From Mucilaginibacter psychrotolerans (GTDB lineage Bacteria; Bacteroidota; Bacteroidia; Sphingobacteriales; Sphingobacteriaceae), in contig NZ_SOZE01000022.1 of assembly GCF_004519315.1 (NCBI RefSeq), positions 37,257 through 101,256 on the forward strand: a stretch of DNA of 64,000 nt, written 5' to 3'. Position 1 is the first letter of the stretch. Each line of letters begins with the position of its first letter. The notes beneath the pieces are model-generated. The model was not told the DNA's origin, did no database searches, and saw nothing but the letters and a program-made list of their open reading frames with translations. The position numbers and the translations under genes were made by a program. This document shows, in pieces, positions 17,197 through 25,513 of the stretch.

Positions 17197-17751
17197 ATGC
17201 ATCTAACCCACCGCATTACCGAAGATGAAATAGTAGGTAAATGCAAAACCGGCAGCCTTAAGCACCAGGAATTGCTATATAAGCAGTTCTATGGCTATGC
17301 TATGGGTGTTAGCGTGCGCTATAGTATTAACCAGGATGATGCTTTAGAAGTTGTAAATGATGCGTTTATAAAAGTGTTCAACAACATAAGTACATACAAT
17401 ACCGACAAACCTTTTAAGGCATGGCTGCGCACCATAGTGGTAAACACGGCTATTGACAGGCGCCGCAAAGAACTAAAACACCAGGCCCATACCGATCTGG
17501 ATAATGCCGTTGGCGTGGGCAGCAATGCCAGCGCCATAGATAGCCTGAACGCACAGGATATTTTAAAAGTAATGAAACAACTGCCGCAGCTACAGCTCAC
17601 GATATTCAACATGTACGAAATTGATGGCTATAACCACGATGAAATTGGCAAAATATTAAACCTGCCGGCTAGTTCATCGCGTGTGTATTTAAGCAGGGCC
17701 AAGGATAAATTAAGGCAGTTATTAACAACAGAAACGCAAACCCATGGATGA
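17197..17751 (+). CDS. ECF-type RNA polymerase sigma factor
   Basis: A 184-residue sigma factor. Region 2 lies at about residues 24-90 (LLYKQFYGYAMGVSVRY, DDALEVVNDAFIKVFNNI, FKAWLRTIVVNTAIDRRRK) and region 4 at about residues 120-172 (LPQLQLTIFNMYEIDGYNHDEIGKILNLPASSSRVYLSRAKDKLR). It is the usual Bacteroidota ECF length. Its stop overlaps the start of the next gene by 8 bases, so it is translationally linked to a membrane-plus-barrel protein that may act as its partner, though that protein lacks a recognised anti-sigma domain. Confidence 0.9.
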   Translation: MHLTHRITEDEIVGKCKTGSLKHQELLYKQFYGYAMGVSVRYSINQDDALEVVNDAFIKVFNNISTYNTDKPFKAWLRTIVVNTAIDRRRKELKHQAHTDLDNAVGVGSNASAIDSLNAQDILKVMKQLPQLQLTIFNMYEIDGYNHDEIGKILNLPASSSRVYLSRAKDKLRQLLTTETQTHG

Positions 17752-19177
17752 GCAGTTTGATAAGAAGCTAAGCAGCCGCATACGGGAGGTGTTTGATAAT
17801 TACGAATCGCCACCTGCCGACGAGGCCTGGCTGGAACTACGCAAAAAGTTCCCGGTGAAACAGGAACGCAAAATTGCCTGGCTTTGGTGGAGCAGCGCAG
17901 CTGCCCTTTTATTGGTATTTTTAGGCGTAGGCCTGTGGCTGATGAACAACAAGCCGCAAACAGGCAATAACGTAGCCGTAAAACCTCAGATACAACAGCA
18001 GCAGCCGAATCAAGCGACACCAAACCCTACCCCTGCCGGTAGCGAGGTTACCTCGGTTAATCCGTTGGCAACTACTGGTACCAAAAACGATAGTGCCGTA
18101 CAAGCACCAAACAAAGCTTTGGCTGGTCCTGCTGTTGCAGCCGGCCATGATACAGCCAACAACGCACGTAAAACAGGAAGCAACGCAGTTGCAACGCCAG
18201 GCAATACGCTAGCAATAAACAGCGGCTCCCCTGCCAGTGTCGCCACCAACAAGCAATTGCCAGGCACGGCAACTATTGCAGGCAACACGCCTGCAGCCGG
18301 GCAAACTGTAGTTACAGGCGCAATAACCAACAACCAGCAGGTTGCAGCAGTTGATGTGCCGACAAGCGGTAATGGCCAAACCGCACCTGTAATTACCAAC
18401 AAAACAAGCCCCGTTATTGCGCAGCAGCCTGTAAAAACCATAGACGATTTGTTTGCACAAGACAAAGCCCAACGGGTTGCCAAACAAAAAACAGATAAGA
18501 AGGAATTGAAGAAGGTAGACTTTAGCGTATATGCAGCCACTTATATGAACTATGCCCAGGGCAGCGCCAACCAGATAAACGCGGGCGCAGGCTTTACTTC
18601 TGATATACGGCTGAGCAAGAACATCAAGCTATCTACCGGCGTATCGCTGGCGCAAAATACGCTGAGCTATGCGGGCCAACCGCCTGCATCGGGCAGCAGC
18701 AACAGCGTACTTTCAGCGGCGAGCCCGGGTTTACTGCAGAATGACGCACTTAATTTCGGCGCATCGGCAACGGTTGCCGAGTTGCAGAACTACCGGGCCA
18801 GTTTGATGGGACTTGATGTGCCTATCAACATCAAATACGAGTTCAACCCCGAGAAAAGCGACACCTATATATCGGCAGGTTTAAGCTCGGGTACTTTTAT
18901 CGATGAACGGTACACCTCGCATTTTGCTTATAAAAATGCACAGGGCTATGCCTCGGCGGTAACCCAAGACCAAACCTACACCCAAAGCTTCAACAGTTTT
19001 TACTTCGGTAAAACACTTAACCTATCGTTTGGTACCGGCTTCCCCATAGGCAGAAACAACAGGCTGGTTGTAGAGCCCTTCCTGAAATATCCGCTTGGCG
19101 GGCTGGGCGCGCAGGCTATCCATTTTGGGGCGGGTGGCGTCAACCTTAAATTTAACTTTAAAACAACTAAAAAATGA
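17744..19177 (+). CDS. Membrane-anchored protein with C-terminal beta-barrel-like domain
   Basis: A 477-residue protein. The N-terminus (about 45 residues, DEQFDKKLSSRIREVFDNYESPPADEAW) is cytoplasmic, then one membrane helix (about residues 46-65, WLWWSSAAALLLVFLGVGLWLM). A long low-complexity linker rich in N, T, A, P and Q runs to about residue 230, and the last 220 residues have alternating beta-strands of an outer-membrane barrel type (PorT-like). The ECF sigma overlap, cytoplasmic helix and periplasm-spanning linker suggest a sensor linking envelope state to the sigma factor. This is inference. Confidence 0.75.
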   Translation: MDEQFDKKLSSRIREVFDNYESPPADEAWLELRKKFPVKQERKIAWLWWSSAAALLLVFLGVGLWLMNNKPQTGNNVAVKPQIQQQQPNQATPNPTPAGSEVTSVNPLATTGTKNDSAVQAPNKALAGPAVAAGHDTANNARKTGSNAVATPGNTLAINSGSPASVATNKQLPGTATIAGNTPAAGQTVVTGAITNNQQVAAVDVPTSGNGQTAPVITNKTSPVIAQQPVKTIDDLFAQDKAQRVAKQKTDKKELKKVDFSVYAATYMNYAQGSANQINAGAGFTSDIRLSKNIKLSTGVSLAQNTLSYAGQPPASGSSNSVLSAASPGLLQNDALNFGASATVAELQNYRASLMGLDVPINIKYEFNPEKSDTYISAGLSSGTFIDERYTSHFAYKNAQGYASAVTQDQTYTQSFNSFYFGKTLNLSFGTGFPIGRNNRLVVEPFLKYPLGGLGAQAIHFGAGGVNLKFNFKTTKK

Positions 19178-19911
19178 AAAAGATCTTCCTGAGCCTTATT
19201 TGCCTTTTTATTGCCACTGTATCATTCGCCCAAAAGCTGGAAGTTACCGCGGGCGCATATACCAGCCTATTCAGATTCAGCGGTGAATCAACAGAATCGG
19301 TTTCCTTTTTTAATTCGAGTACAGGCCTACCCGGAGGCACCTCTTCTTACACCAATAACCCCTACGGCAACAAAATCGGGATAGGTTATGGCATTAGCGG
19401 TCAGGGGCAACTGGTTGGCAAAGGTGGCTTTATTATTGGCTTGCAGGTTGGCTACGAACAGTTGAAAAGCAAAATAGCTATCAAACAGTTTTACGTTACC
19501 GATATAACCACCATCGGGGCTCAATACGTTCAAACAATAGATGCCACCGGCAGCACAGCCTTAAAAAGCAATATCATCAACGTAAACCCATACATCGGTT
19601 ACCGCATACCGCTTACAAAAGTAAAACTGGATATCCTGGCAGGGGCCGATCTGGGCTTCATTAATAACACCCACGAGAAAGGCTCTGCCAGGGCTAACAC
19701 CGGTACCACTTACACCACCGACTTAGACCGCACCACCATAACCGAAGATTTCAGGCTGAGGCTTGGCCTGGCTGCAAGCCTAAACAAGTTTAGCCTTAAC
19801 GCAAGCTACGCCAATGGTGTATCTAACTATAAGAGTGGCTACTTAGGCGGTGGCGTACAAAATGCGCATAGCAAAGTAATCAGGATTGGATTGGGGTATA
19901 GGATATTTTAG
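19174..19911 (+). CDS. Outer-membrane beta-barrel protein (PorT-like)
   Basis: A 245-residue exported protein with a signal peptide (residues 1-19, ATVSFAQ) and a small barrel of about eight strands (for example GYGISGQGQLVGKGGFIIGLQVGYEQL and INVNPYIGYRIPLTKVKLDILAGADLGF), ending in GLGYRIF with a terminal Phe typical of barrel proteins recognised by the Bam machinery. Its ATG overlaps the stop of the preceding gene (ATGA), so the three genes from the sigma factor form one operon. Confidence 0.82.
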   Translation: MKKIFLSLICLFIATVSFAQKLEVTAGAYTSLFRFSGESTESVSFFNSSTGLPGGTSSYTNNPYGNKIGIGYGISGQGQLVGKGGFIIGLQVGYEQLKSKIAIKQFYVTDITTIGAQYVQTIDATGSTALKSNIINVNPYIGYRIPLTKVKLDILAGADLGFINNTHEKGSARANTGTTYTTDLDRTTITEDFRLRLGLAASLNKFSLNASYANGVSNYKSGYLGGGVQNAHSKVIRIGLGYRIF

Positions 19912-20032
19912 AGGAGTAGAGGTTAGAGAATGTGTCGTATTTAATATAGAATACCGAATGTCCAACGCCGAATAATGAAGTAAGAACCTTCGAAATTCAT
20001 TATTCGTAGTTCGGTATTCGATATTTTTTTCT

Positions 20033-21253
20033 CTATTTAAACCTTATCGCCCGCACAGGCGATATACGCGTTACCAGCATGCTGGGTATAATAAGCACCA
20101 GCAAGCAAATAACCAGGGTGCCTACGTTGAGCAACACCACATCAAATACGCTAACCTGGATAGGCACAAAAGCCATGTAATAGTTTGCCGGATCCAGCGC
20201 GAAAAAGTGGGTTTCCTGCTGAAAATAGCCAATGCCCAGCCCCAGCAAATTACCCAAAAACAGTCCTACCCCTATCAGGTAAGCCGCATTATACAAAAAC
20301 ACTTTTTGTATCACCCAGTTTTGCGCCCCCATGGCCTTCAGCATGCCTATCATGCTGGTGCGCTCCAATATCATAATCAATAGCGCCGATATCATATTGA
20401 TAACCGCTACCACCGTCATCAGCACCAACATCACCAGCGCGTTGGCATCCAGCAAGCCCAGCCACTCAAAAATCACGGGGTAATTCTCTACTACCGTGTA
20501 CGATTTTAGCAGTATCGGCAGCTTATCGTCTATCCAGTCGGCAGTAGGGTTAAGTCGGTCGAAATCGGCCACCCGTACTTCGTAACCACCAATTTCGCCT
20601 TTGTTCCAGTCGTTAAGGCGTTTGATGAGGTTGATATCTCCTATGATAAAGTTTTTGTCGATCTCATCCGCACCGATATCGAAAATGCCTTTTATCTTCA
20701 GTTTGCGCTTACGCGGTGTTTCCTGCACAAAGTAGATCAGCAGGTCGTCACCGGCTTTTAACTTAAGTCGCTTAGCGATCACCTCGGATATCATCACTTG
20801 CTTCATCGCCTCTGCCGAATCCCTGAAATCGATAACGCTGCCGCTCACCAGCATTTTCTTCATGTAACCCCAGTCGTAGTTTTTATCTACGCCTTTCATT
20901 ATTACGCCTTCCCTATCGTTGTTGGCCTTGATAATACCCGGCTTGGTGGCAAAGGCATTGATATGGGCAATATTTTGGTTGCCCTTTAGTTTAGCTATTA
21001 GCCCCGGCTCGGGTATAAAAGAGGAATTTTCGTAGGAGTTGTTCAGGTCTGACTTTACGATTTGCACATCGCCGGCAAAACCGCGTATCTTCTCGCGTAT
21101 CTCCGCTTTAAAGCCCCTGATAATGGCCATAGAGAGTATCATCACCCCAAGCCCGAGCATAATGCCTAAAATAGCTATACGCACAATTAATTTAGAAAAA
21201 GTACGCTTACTTTTTAAGGTGATACGATTGGATATGAACCGGGCGAAACTCAA
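20033..21253 (-). CDS. ABC transporter permease, LolE/LolC family
   Basis: A 406-residue inner-membrane protein of the lipoprotein-releasing permease type. It has an N-terminal membrane helix (about residues 24-48), a large periplasmic domain (about residues 49-270) and three C-terminal FtsX-type helices, with ERTSMIGMLKAMGA, the conserved cytoplasmic coupling text, near residue 295. With an ATPase (not encoded here) it would move lipoproteins from the inner membrane towards LolA. The N-terminus FARFISNRITLKSKRTFSKLIVRIAILGIMLG is typical of Bacteroidota LolE-like proteins. Single gene, divergent from namZ. Confidence 0.85.
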   Translation of the reverse strand: MSFARFISNRITLKSKRTFSKLIVRIAILGIMLGLGVMILSMAIIRGFKAEIREKIRGFAGDVQIVKSDLNNSYENSSFIPEPGLIAKLKGNQNIAHINAFATKPGIIKANNDREGVIMKGVDKNYDWGYMKKMLVSGSVIDFRDSAEAMKQVMISEVIAKRLKLKAGDDLLIYFVQETPRKRKLKIKGIFDIGADEIDKNFIIGDINLIKRLNDWNKGEIGGYEVRVADFDRLNPTADWIDDKLPILLKSYTVVENYPVIFEWLGLLDANALVMLVLMTVVAVINMISALLIMILERTSMIGMLKAMGAQNWVIQKVFLYNAAYLIGVGLFLGNLLGLGIGYFQQETHFFALDPANYYMAFVPIQVSVFDVVLLNVGTLVICLLVLIIPSMLVTRISPVRAIRFK

Positions 21254-21335
21254 TGCTGGATGGATTTTTGTACCTTCGCAAATATGCGCTTTTAAGCTTA
21301 AACAGCTGCCTTAAAATTTGGTTTAGTATAATAAA

Positions 21336-22565
21336 ATGATGATGAGGATAAAGATATTGTTGCCCGCCGCCTTGTTATGCAGCCTGTTCATCACCTGCGA
21401 TAACCTTGCCCAAACGCCCCGCGACCATAAAACCGCCATCAAAAAAATGGTATTGCCGGTGCTGCCCGCTGCCGACCAGGTACCGCTTTACCTCGATTAC
21501 CTCAAAGGCAAAAACATCGGCATGCTCATCAACCAAACATCGGTTATCGGGCCAAAAAAGGTACCGGTGGTTGATAGTTTGCTAAAGCTCGGCGTTACCG
21601 TTAAGAAGATTTTCGGTCCCGAGCATGGCATCAGGGGCAATGCTGCCAATGGCGCAACCATCAACGATAGTACCGACCCGGTTACCGGCCTGCCTGCCAT
21701 TTCGCTATATGGCAAACACTTTAAACCCACGCCCGAGGATTTAAAAGGCATCAACCTGATGATATTTGATGTGCAGGATGTAGGCACGCGCTTTTACACT
21801 TATATCTCTACCCTGCACTATGTAATGCAGGCCTGCGCCGAAAACAACATCGAACTGGTGATATTAGACAGGCCAAACCCCAACGGTTATTTTGTGGATG
21901 GCCCGGTGCTGGATACAGCCTTCCGTTCTTTTGTAGGCATGCATACCATCCCTGTAGTACACGGCATGACGATTGCCGAATACGCCCAAATGATCAACGG
22001 CGAAGGATGGTTAAAAAACAAGGTACAGTGCAAGCTCAAGATATTCAAGGTAGCCAACTACACGCACGATAAGCCTTACATACTCCCCGTAAACCCATCG
22101 CCAAACTTAAACTCCGCGCAATCGATACTGCTTTATCCGCACATCTGCTTTTTCGAGGGCACCAACATCAGTTTAGGTCGAGGCACCCAGCAGCCATTCC
22201 AGCTACTGGGCAGCCCTTTGCTCAAAGATAAGTACCCGTTTTCGTTTAAACCAGTAAGCATACCTGGCATGAGCGATAATCCACCCCTAAAAGACCAGGT
22301 TTGTTACGGAATTAGCTTAAAAGATTACAATACCGACACCCTAAGGCAACAAAAAAAGCTTAACTTAGCATGGCTGATCAGTTTTCATAAAGCGTACCCT
22401 GATAAGGAACACTTTTTTATAGCATACTTCAACAAACTTGCCGGCACCGATGTGCTGAAAAAACAAATCATCGCCGGCAAATCGGAGGCTGAAATAAGGG
22501 AAAGCTGGGAGCCTGCCCTATCGAATTTCAAGGCTATACGCAGCAAGTATTTGCTGTATAAATAG
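21336..22565 (+). CDS. DUF1343 protein, NamZ-like exo-beta-N-acetylmuramidase
   Basis: A 409-residue predicted lipoprotein (LLCSLFITC lipobox near residue 21). The body matches DUF1343: KNIGMLINQTSVIG, VKKIFGPEHGIRG, PVTGLPAISLYG, LMIFDVQDVGTRFYTYISTLHYVMQA, LDRPNPNG, and ICFFEGTNISLGRGTQQPFQLLGSP. Characterised members (B. subtilis YbbC/NamZ and Bacteroidota homologues) remove terminal MurNAc from peptidoglycan fragments, so it likely serves cell-wall recycling in the periplasm. It precedes fmt by about 70 bases. Confidence 0.88.
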   Translation: MMMRIKILLPAALLCSLFITCDNLAQTPRDHKTAIKKMVLPVLPAADQVPLYLDYLKGKNIGMLINQTSVIGPKKVPVVDSLLKLGVTVKKIFGPEHGIRGNAANGATINDSTDPVTGLPAISLYGKHFKPTPEDLKGINLMIFDVQDVGTRFYTYISTLHYVMQACAENNIELVILDRPNPNGYFVDGPVLDTAFRSFVGMHTIPVVHGMTIAEYAQMINGEGWLKNKVQCKLKIFKVANYTHDKPYILPVNPSPNLNSAQSILLYPHICFFEGTNISLGRGTQQPFQLLGSPLLKDKYPFSFKPVSIPGMSDNPPLKDQVCYGISLKDYNTDTLRQQKKLNLAWLISFHKAYPDKEHFFIAYFNKLAGTDVLKKQIIAGKSEAEIRESWEPALSNFKAIRSKYLLYK

Positions 22566-22633
22566 CACCGCAGTTGAACACTGCAACGCTATTAAGCTCT
22601 CTTTTATTTAGCTAAATCTTAATCTACAAGCAG

Positions 22634-23551
22634 ATGAGAATTATATTTATGGGTACGCCCCAGTTTGCTGTTGCATCGCTCGATGCCTTAATAACCGCCG
22701 GTTGCGAAGTTGTAGCCGTTGTAACCGCCCCCGATAAACCCGCAGGCCGTGGTAAAAAAATAAGCGAAAGCGCCGTAAAGCAATATGCCGTAGAGAAAGG
22801 ATTGAAAGTACTGCAGCCCGAAAAGCTGAAAAACCCCGATTTCTTAAAAGAACTGGAAGCCCTGCATGCTGATTTGCAGGTGGTAGTAGCCTTTCGGATG
22901 TTGCCCGAGGTGGTTTGGAATATGCCACCCAAGGGCACCATTAACCTGCATGCTTCGCTTTTGCCGCAATACCGTGGTGCCGCCCCCATCAACTGGGCCA
23001 TCATCAACGGCGAAAAAGAAAGCGGTGTTACCACCTTCTTTCTCACGCACGATATTGATACCGGCCACATTTTGTTTACCGAAAAGGTAACGCTTAAAGG
23101 TACCGAAACCGCAGGCCATTTGCACGACTGGCTCATGAACAAAGGCGCGGGCCTGCTGGTAAAAACCGTAAAAGGCATAGAAAGTGGCCGCTACAGCCAG
23201 CACCCGCAGGACCATTTTACCGATGGCATCACCCTAAAACACGCCCCCAAGATTTTCAAAGAAGATTGCCTGATCGATTTTAACCAGCCTGCACAATCTG
23301 TTTGCAACTTTATACGCGGCTTAAGCCCCTCGCCTACCGCCTATACCACCATAAATGATAAGGCGTTAAAGATATTTTACGCCACGCCCGAAATTACCGA
23401 TACCGGCTTATTGCCCGGCGCATTTATCACCGATAACAAAACCCACCTTAAATTTGTAACCGCCGATGGTTGCGTAAACGTAACCGACCTGCAACTGGAA
23501 GGCAAGAAACGTATGGAAACAGAAGAGTTTTTAAGGGGGAATAAGTTTTAG
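22634..23551 (+). CDS. fmt: Methionyl-tRNA formyltransferase
   Basis: A 305-residue cytoplasmic enzyme that formylates the initiator Met-tRNA using 10-formyl-tetrahydrofolate. Start MRIIFMGTPQFAVASL is typical; the catalytic segment NLHASLLPQYRGAAPINWAIINGE with SLLPxYRG and the THDIDTGHIL aspartate are present, and the C-terminal anticodon-side domain (FIRGLSPSPTAYTT) follows from about residue 205. Length is normal. Confidence 0.96.
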   Translation: MRIIFMGTPQFAVASLDALITAGCEVVAVVTAPDKPAGRGKKISESAVKQYAVEKGLKVLQPEKLKNPDFLKELEALHADLQVVVAFRMLPEVVWNMPPKGTINLHASLLPQYRGAAPINWAIINGEKESGVTTFFLTHDIDTGHILFTEKVTLKGTETAGHLHDWLMNKGAGLLVKTVKGIESGRYSQHPQDHFTDGITLKHAPKIFKEDCLIDFNQPAQSVCNFIRGLSPSPTAYTTINDKALKIFYATPEITDTGLLPGAFITDNKTHLKFVTADGCVNVTDLQLEGKKRMETEEFLRGNKF

Positions 23552-23682
23552 GCCCCCTGCGATGAAACGGCTGTTACCTGGCTGCGCTACAGCAAGATTT
23601 TTAAATTTAATGACTTTAATCTGTAAAATCTGCTCGCTTCTATAAAATCCAAAGCTTTAATTTTGCCGTTTATTCTTCCATC

Positions 23683-24474
23683 ATGACGGAACAACATACA
23701 CGGATTAGCCAGCTAAAAAACGAAATCGAACCCATTCGTGCGCAACTCATCGCACACCCGCTTTACCATAACATCAGCAGTATTGATGACCTGCATGTAT
23801 TTATGCAGCACCATGTATTCGCGGTATGGGATTTTATGTCGCTACTGAAATCGCTTCAGCAGAATTTAACCTGTACCACCCTGCCCTGGATGCCCGTGGG
23901 TACCGCCAATACCCGCTACCTCATCAACGAAATAGTAACAGGCGAAGAAAGCGACGTAGACCATACCGGCAAGCGTACCAGCCACTTTGAACTGTACCTG
24001 CAAGCCATGGACCAGGCGGGCTGCGATGCATCGGCCATCTTATCGCTGTTTGCGCAACTAAGCACCCAACGTGATATAGACGACGCACTGGCAAACGCCG
24101 ATATCCCCGAAGCTGCGCGTGCATTCGTAAGGCATACCTTCGATGTAATTGCTACCGATAAAACACACCTTACTGCAGCCGTGTTTACCTTCGGCCGCGA
24201 GGATTTGATACCCGGCATGTTCATAGAAATGGTTAAAAAGCTGAACGGGCAACTCCCGGGCAAAGTGGATATATTGCTATATTACCTGGAGCGCCATATA
24301 GAAGTAGATGGCGATCACCACAGCCAGTTGGCCTATCAAATGACGGCCGAACTTTGCGGCGAAGATGATAGCAAATGGAGCGAAGCAACAACCGCCGTTA
24401 AAGCCGCCCTGCAAGCCAGGCTGGCCCTATGGGATGGCATACTGGCTTCCATAAAAGAGGAAGTGGCTGTTTAA
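23683..24474 (+). CDS. DUF3050 protein, haem-oxygenase-like fold
   Basis: A 263-residue cytoplasmic protein matching DUF3050: LKNEIEPIRAQLIAHPLYHNISSIDDLHVFMQHHVFAVWDFMSLLKSLQ at the start, LINEIVTGEESD near residue 86, FTFGREDLIPGMF near residue 168, and LYYLERHIEVDGDHHSQLAYQM near residue 200. The His-rich helices fit the haem-oxygenase-like (TenA-type) fold with possible di-metal site. Function is not established. It is the last plus-strand gene before the low-oxygen island. Confidence 0.85.
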   Translation: MTEQHTRISQLKNEIEPIRAQLIAHPLYHNISSIDDLHVFMQHHVFAVWDFMSLLKSLQQNLTCTTLPWMPVGTANTRYLINEIVTGEESDVDHTGKRTSHFELYLQAMDQAGCDASAILSLFAQLSTQRDIDDALANADIPEAARAFVRHTFDVIATDKTHLTAAVFTFGREDLIPGMFIEMVKKLNGQLPGKVDILLYYLERHIEVDGDHHSQLAYQMTAELCGEDDSKWSEATTAVKAALQARLALWDGILASIKEEVAV

Positions 24475-24499
24475 GCTTGCCCTGCTATTTATTATTTGG

Positions 24500-25381
24500 C
24501 TAAGCCAACACGCCTTTATAACCCTCGGGGAAAACCAGCAGGGGTACATCTACAGCTTTTGCCAGGTGTTGGGTGTGGCTGCCTTTTAACAGCCTGGTAA
24601 GGAACGGTTGCTGGCGGTGTACCATGGCCAGCATATCCACCTGCCCATGTTCGGCAAGCCAAGCCAGGCCCTCGTTAACCTGGTTATTTTGTACACCGCG
24701 GTAGTATATGCGCGGGTAATTTATCTTACAGGTTACATCGCGCAAAAAGCTGTCTACGCGATGTTGCTGCGCCGCCACATCTTCAATCTCGGCATTTACA
24801 TGAGTTATCAGTATTTCGGCATTAAATAACCGGGCCATGCCCGCCAGCGATTGCAAAACCTCCAGATCGTCCTCGCTCAAATCAGTCGCAAACGCTATTT
24901 TTTTAATGCCTTTAAAGGTAGCGTGTGCAGGTATCAGCAGTATGGGAAAATCGGCCTTGCTGATCATCTCGCGGCTGTTACTCCCAAAAAGCAGCCGGTT
25001 AAAATCTCCTGCGCCCGACATCCCCATGATCACCAAATTGGCTTTATCAGCTGCAACCAACTCTTTTACGTAAGTTACCACCTCACCGGCATCACTGGCG
25101 TGCTCTATTTTGGGGTAAAAACTACCCTCCCCGCCCGCAGCCTCCTGCTCTTTAGATAAGGTTTTGGTTAGGTAATCCAGCTCAGCCTCTGCATCATTCT
25201 TTAGCGTACCGTAATCTTCCAGCGGCCATGCCACCTGCCCGGCCATTACGTAATCTGCAGGCACCTTTATGGCATTACAAAACTTAATGCCTGCTTTTAA
25301 TTTCTGAGCAATGTGTACGGCATACTTTGCCGCATTATATGCAGCGGGCGAGAAGTCGGTAGGGATGAGTATTTTTTTCAT
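24500..25381 (-). CDS. Universal stress protein, tandem UspA domains
   Basis: A 293-residue protein with two UspA domains. The first (residues 1-150) starts KKILIPTDFSPAAYNAAKYAVHIAQ and ends with VIMGMSGAGDFNRLLFGSNSREMISKADFPILLIP, which carries the ATP-binding G-x2-G-x9-G/S pattern; the second (residues 155-293) is more divergent (MLAMVHRQQPFLTRLLKGSHTQHLAKAVDVPLLVFP). In other bacteria such proteins are induced by low oxygen and stationary phase. Two copies of the TGAYnnnnRTCA operator lie 57 and 89 bases upstream of the start. Confidence 0.92.
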   Translation of the reverse strand: MKKILIPTDFSPAAYNAAKYAVHIAQKLKAGIKFCNAIKVPADYVMAGQVAWPLEDYGTLKNDAEAELDYLTKTLSKEQEAAGGEGSFYPKIEHASDAGEVVTYVKELVAADKANLVIMGMSGAGDFNRLLFGSNSREMISKADFPILLIPAHATFKGIKKIAFATDLSEDDLEVLQSLAGMARLFNAEILITHVNAEIEDVAAQQHRVDSFLRDVTCKINYPRIYYRGVQNNQVNEGLAWLAEHGQVDMLAMVHRQQPFLTRLLKGSHTQHLAKAVDVPLLVFPEGYKGVLA

Positions 25382-25437
25382 GATATGCCTGAATTTTTTA
25401 CTGATGCTAATTTTGCCAGAAAACCGCTTTTATGGAA

Positions 25438-25449
25438 TGACGACCATCA
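25438..25449. promoter_or_regulatory. Operator TGACGACCATCA, proximal site of usp
   Basis: Matches the palindrome TGAYnnnnRTCA. It starts 57 bases upstream of the start codon on the minus strand, the same distance as in front of the transpeptidase and second usp genes (58). I find no clear TAnnTTTG at the expected place. Confidence 0.65.
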
Positions 25450-25469
25450 TAAATTATTTCTGATTTTGG

Positions 25470-25481
25470 TGACGCTCGTCA
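25470..25481. promoter_or_regulatory. Operator TGACGCTCGTCA, distal site of usp
   Basis: Perfect TGAC-n4-GTCA palindrome (extended GTGAC..GTCAC), 32 bases, about three helical turns, upstream of the proximal site. Confidence 0.7.
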
Positions 25482-25513
25482 CTTATTACCATTAAACCCA
25501 ACAAGGCTAAACG

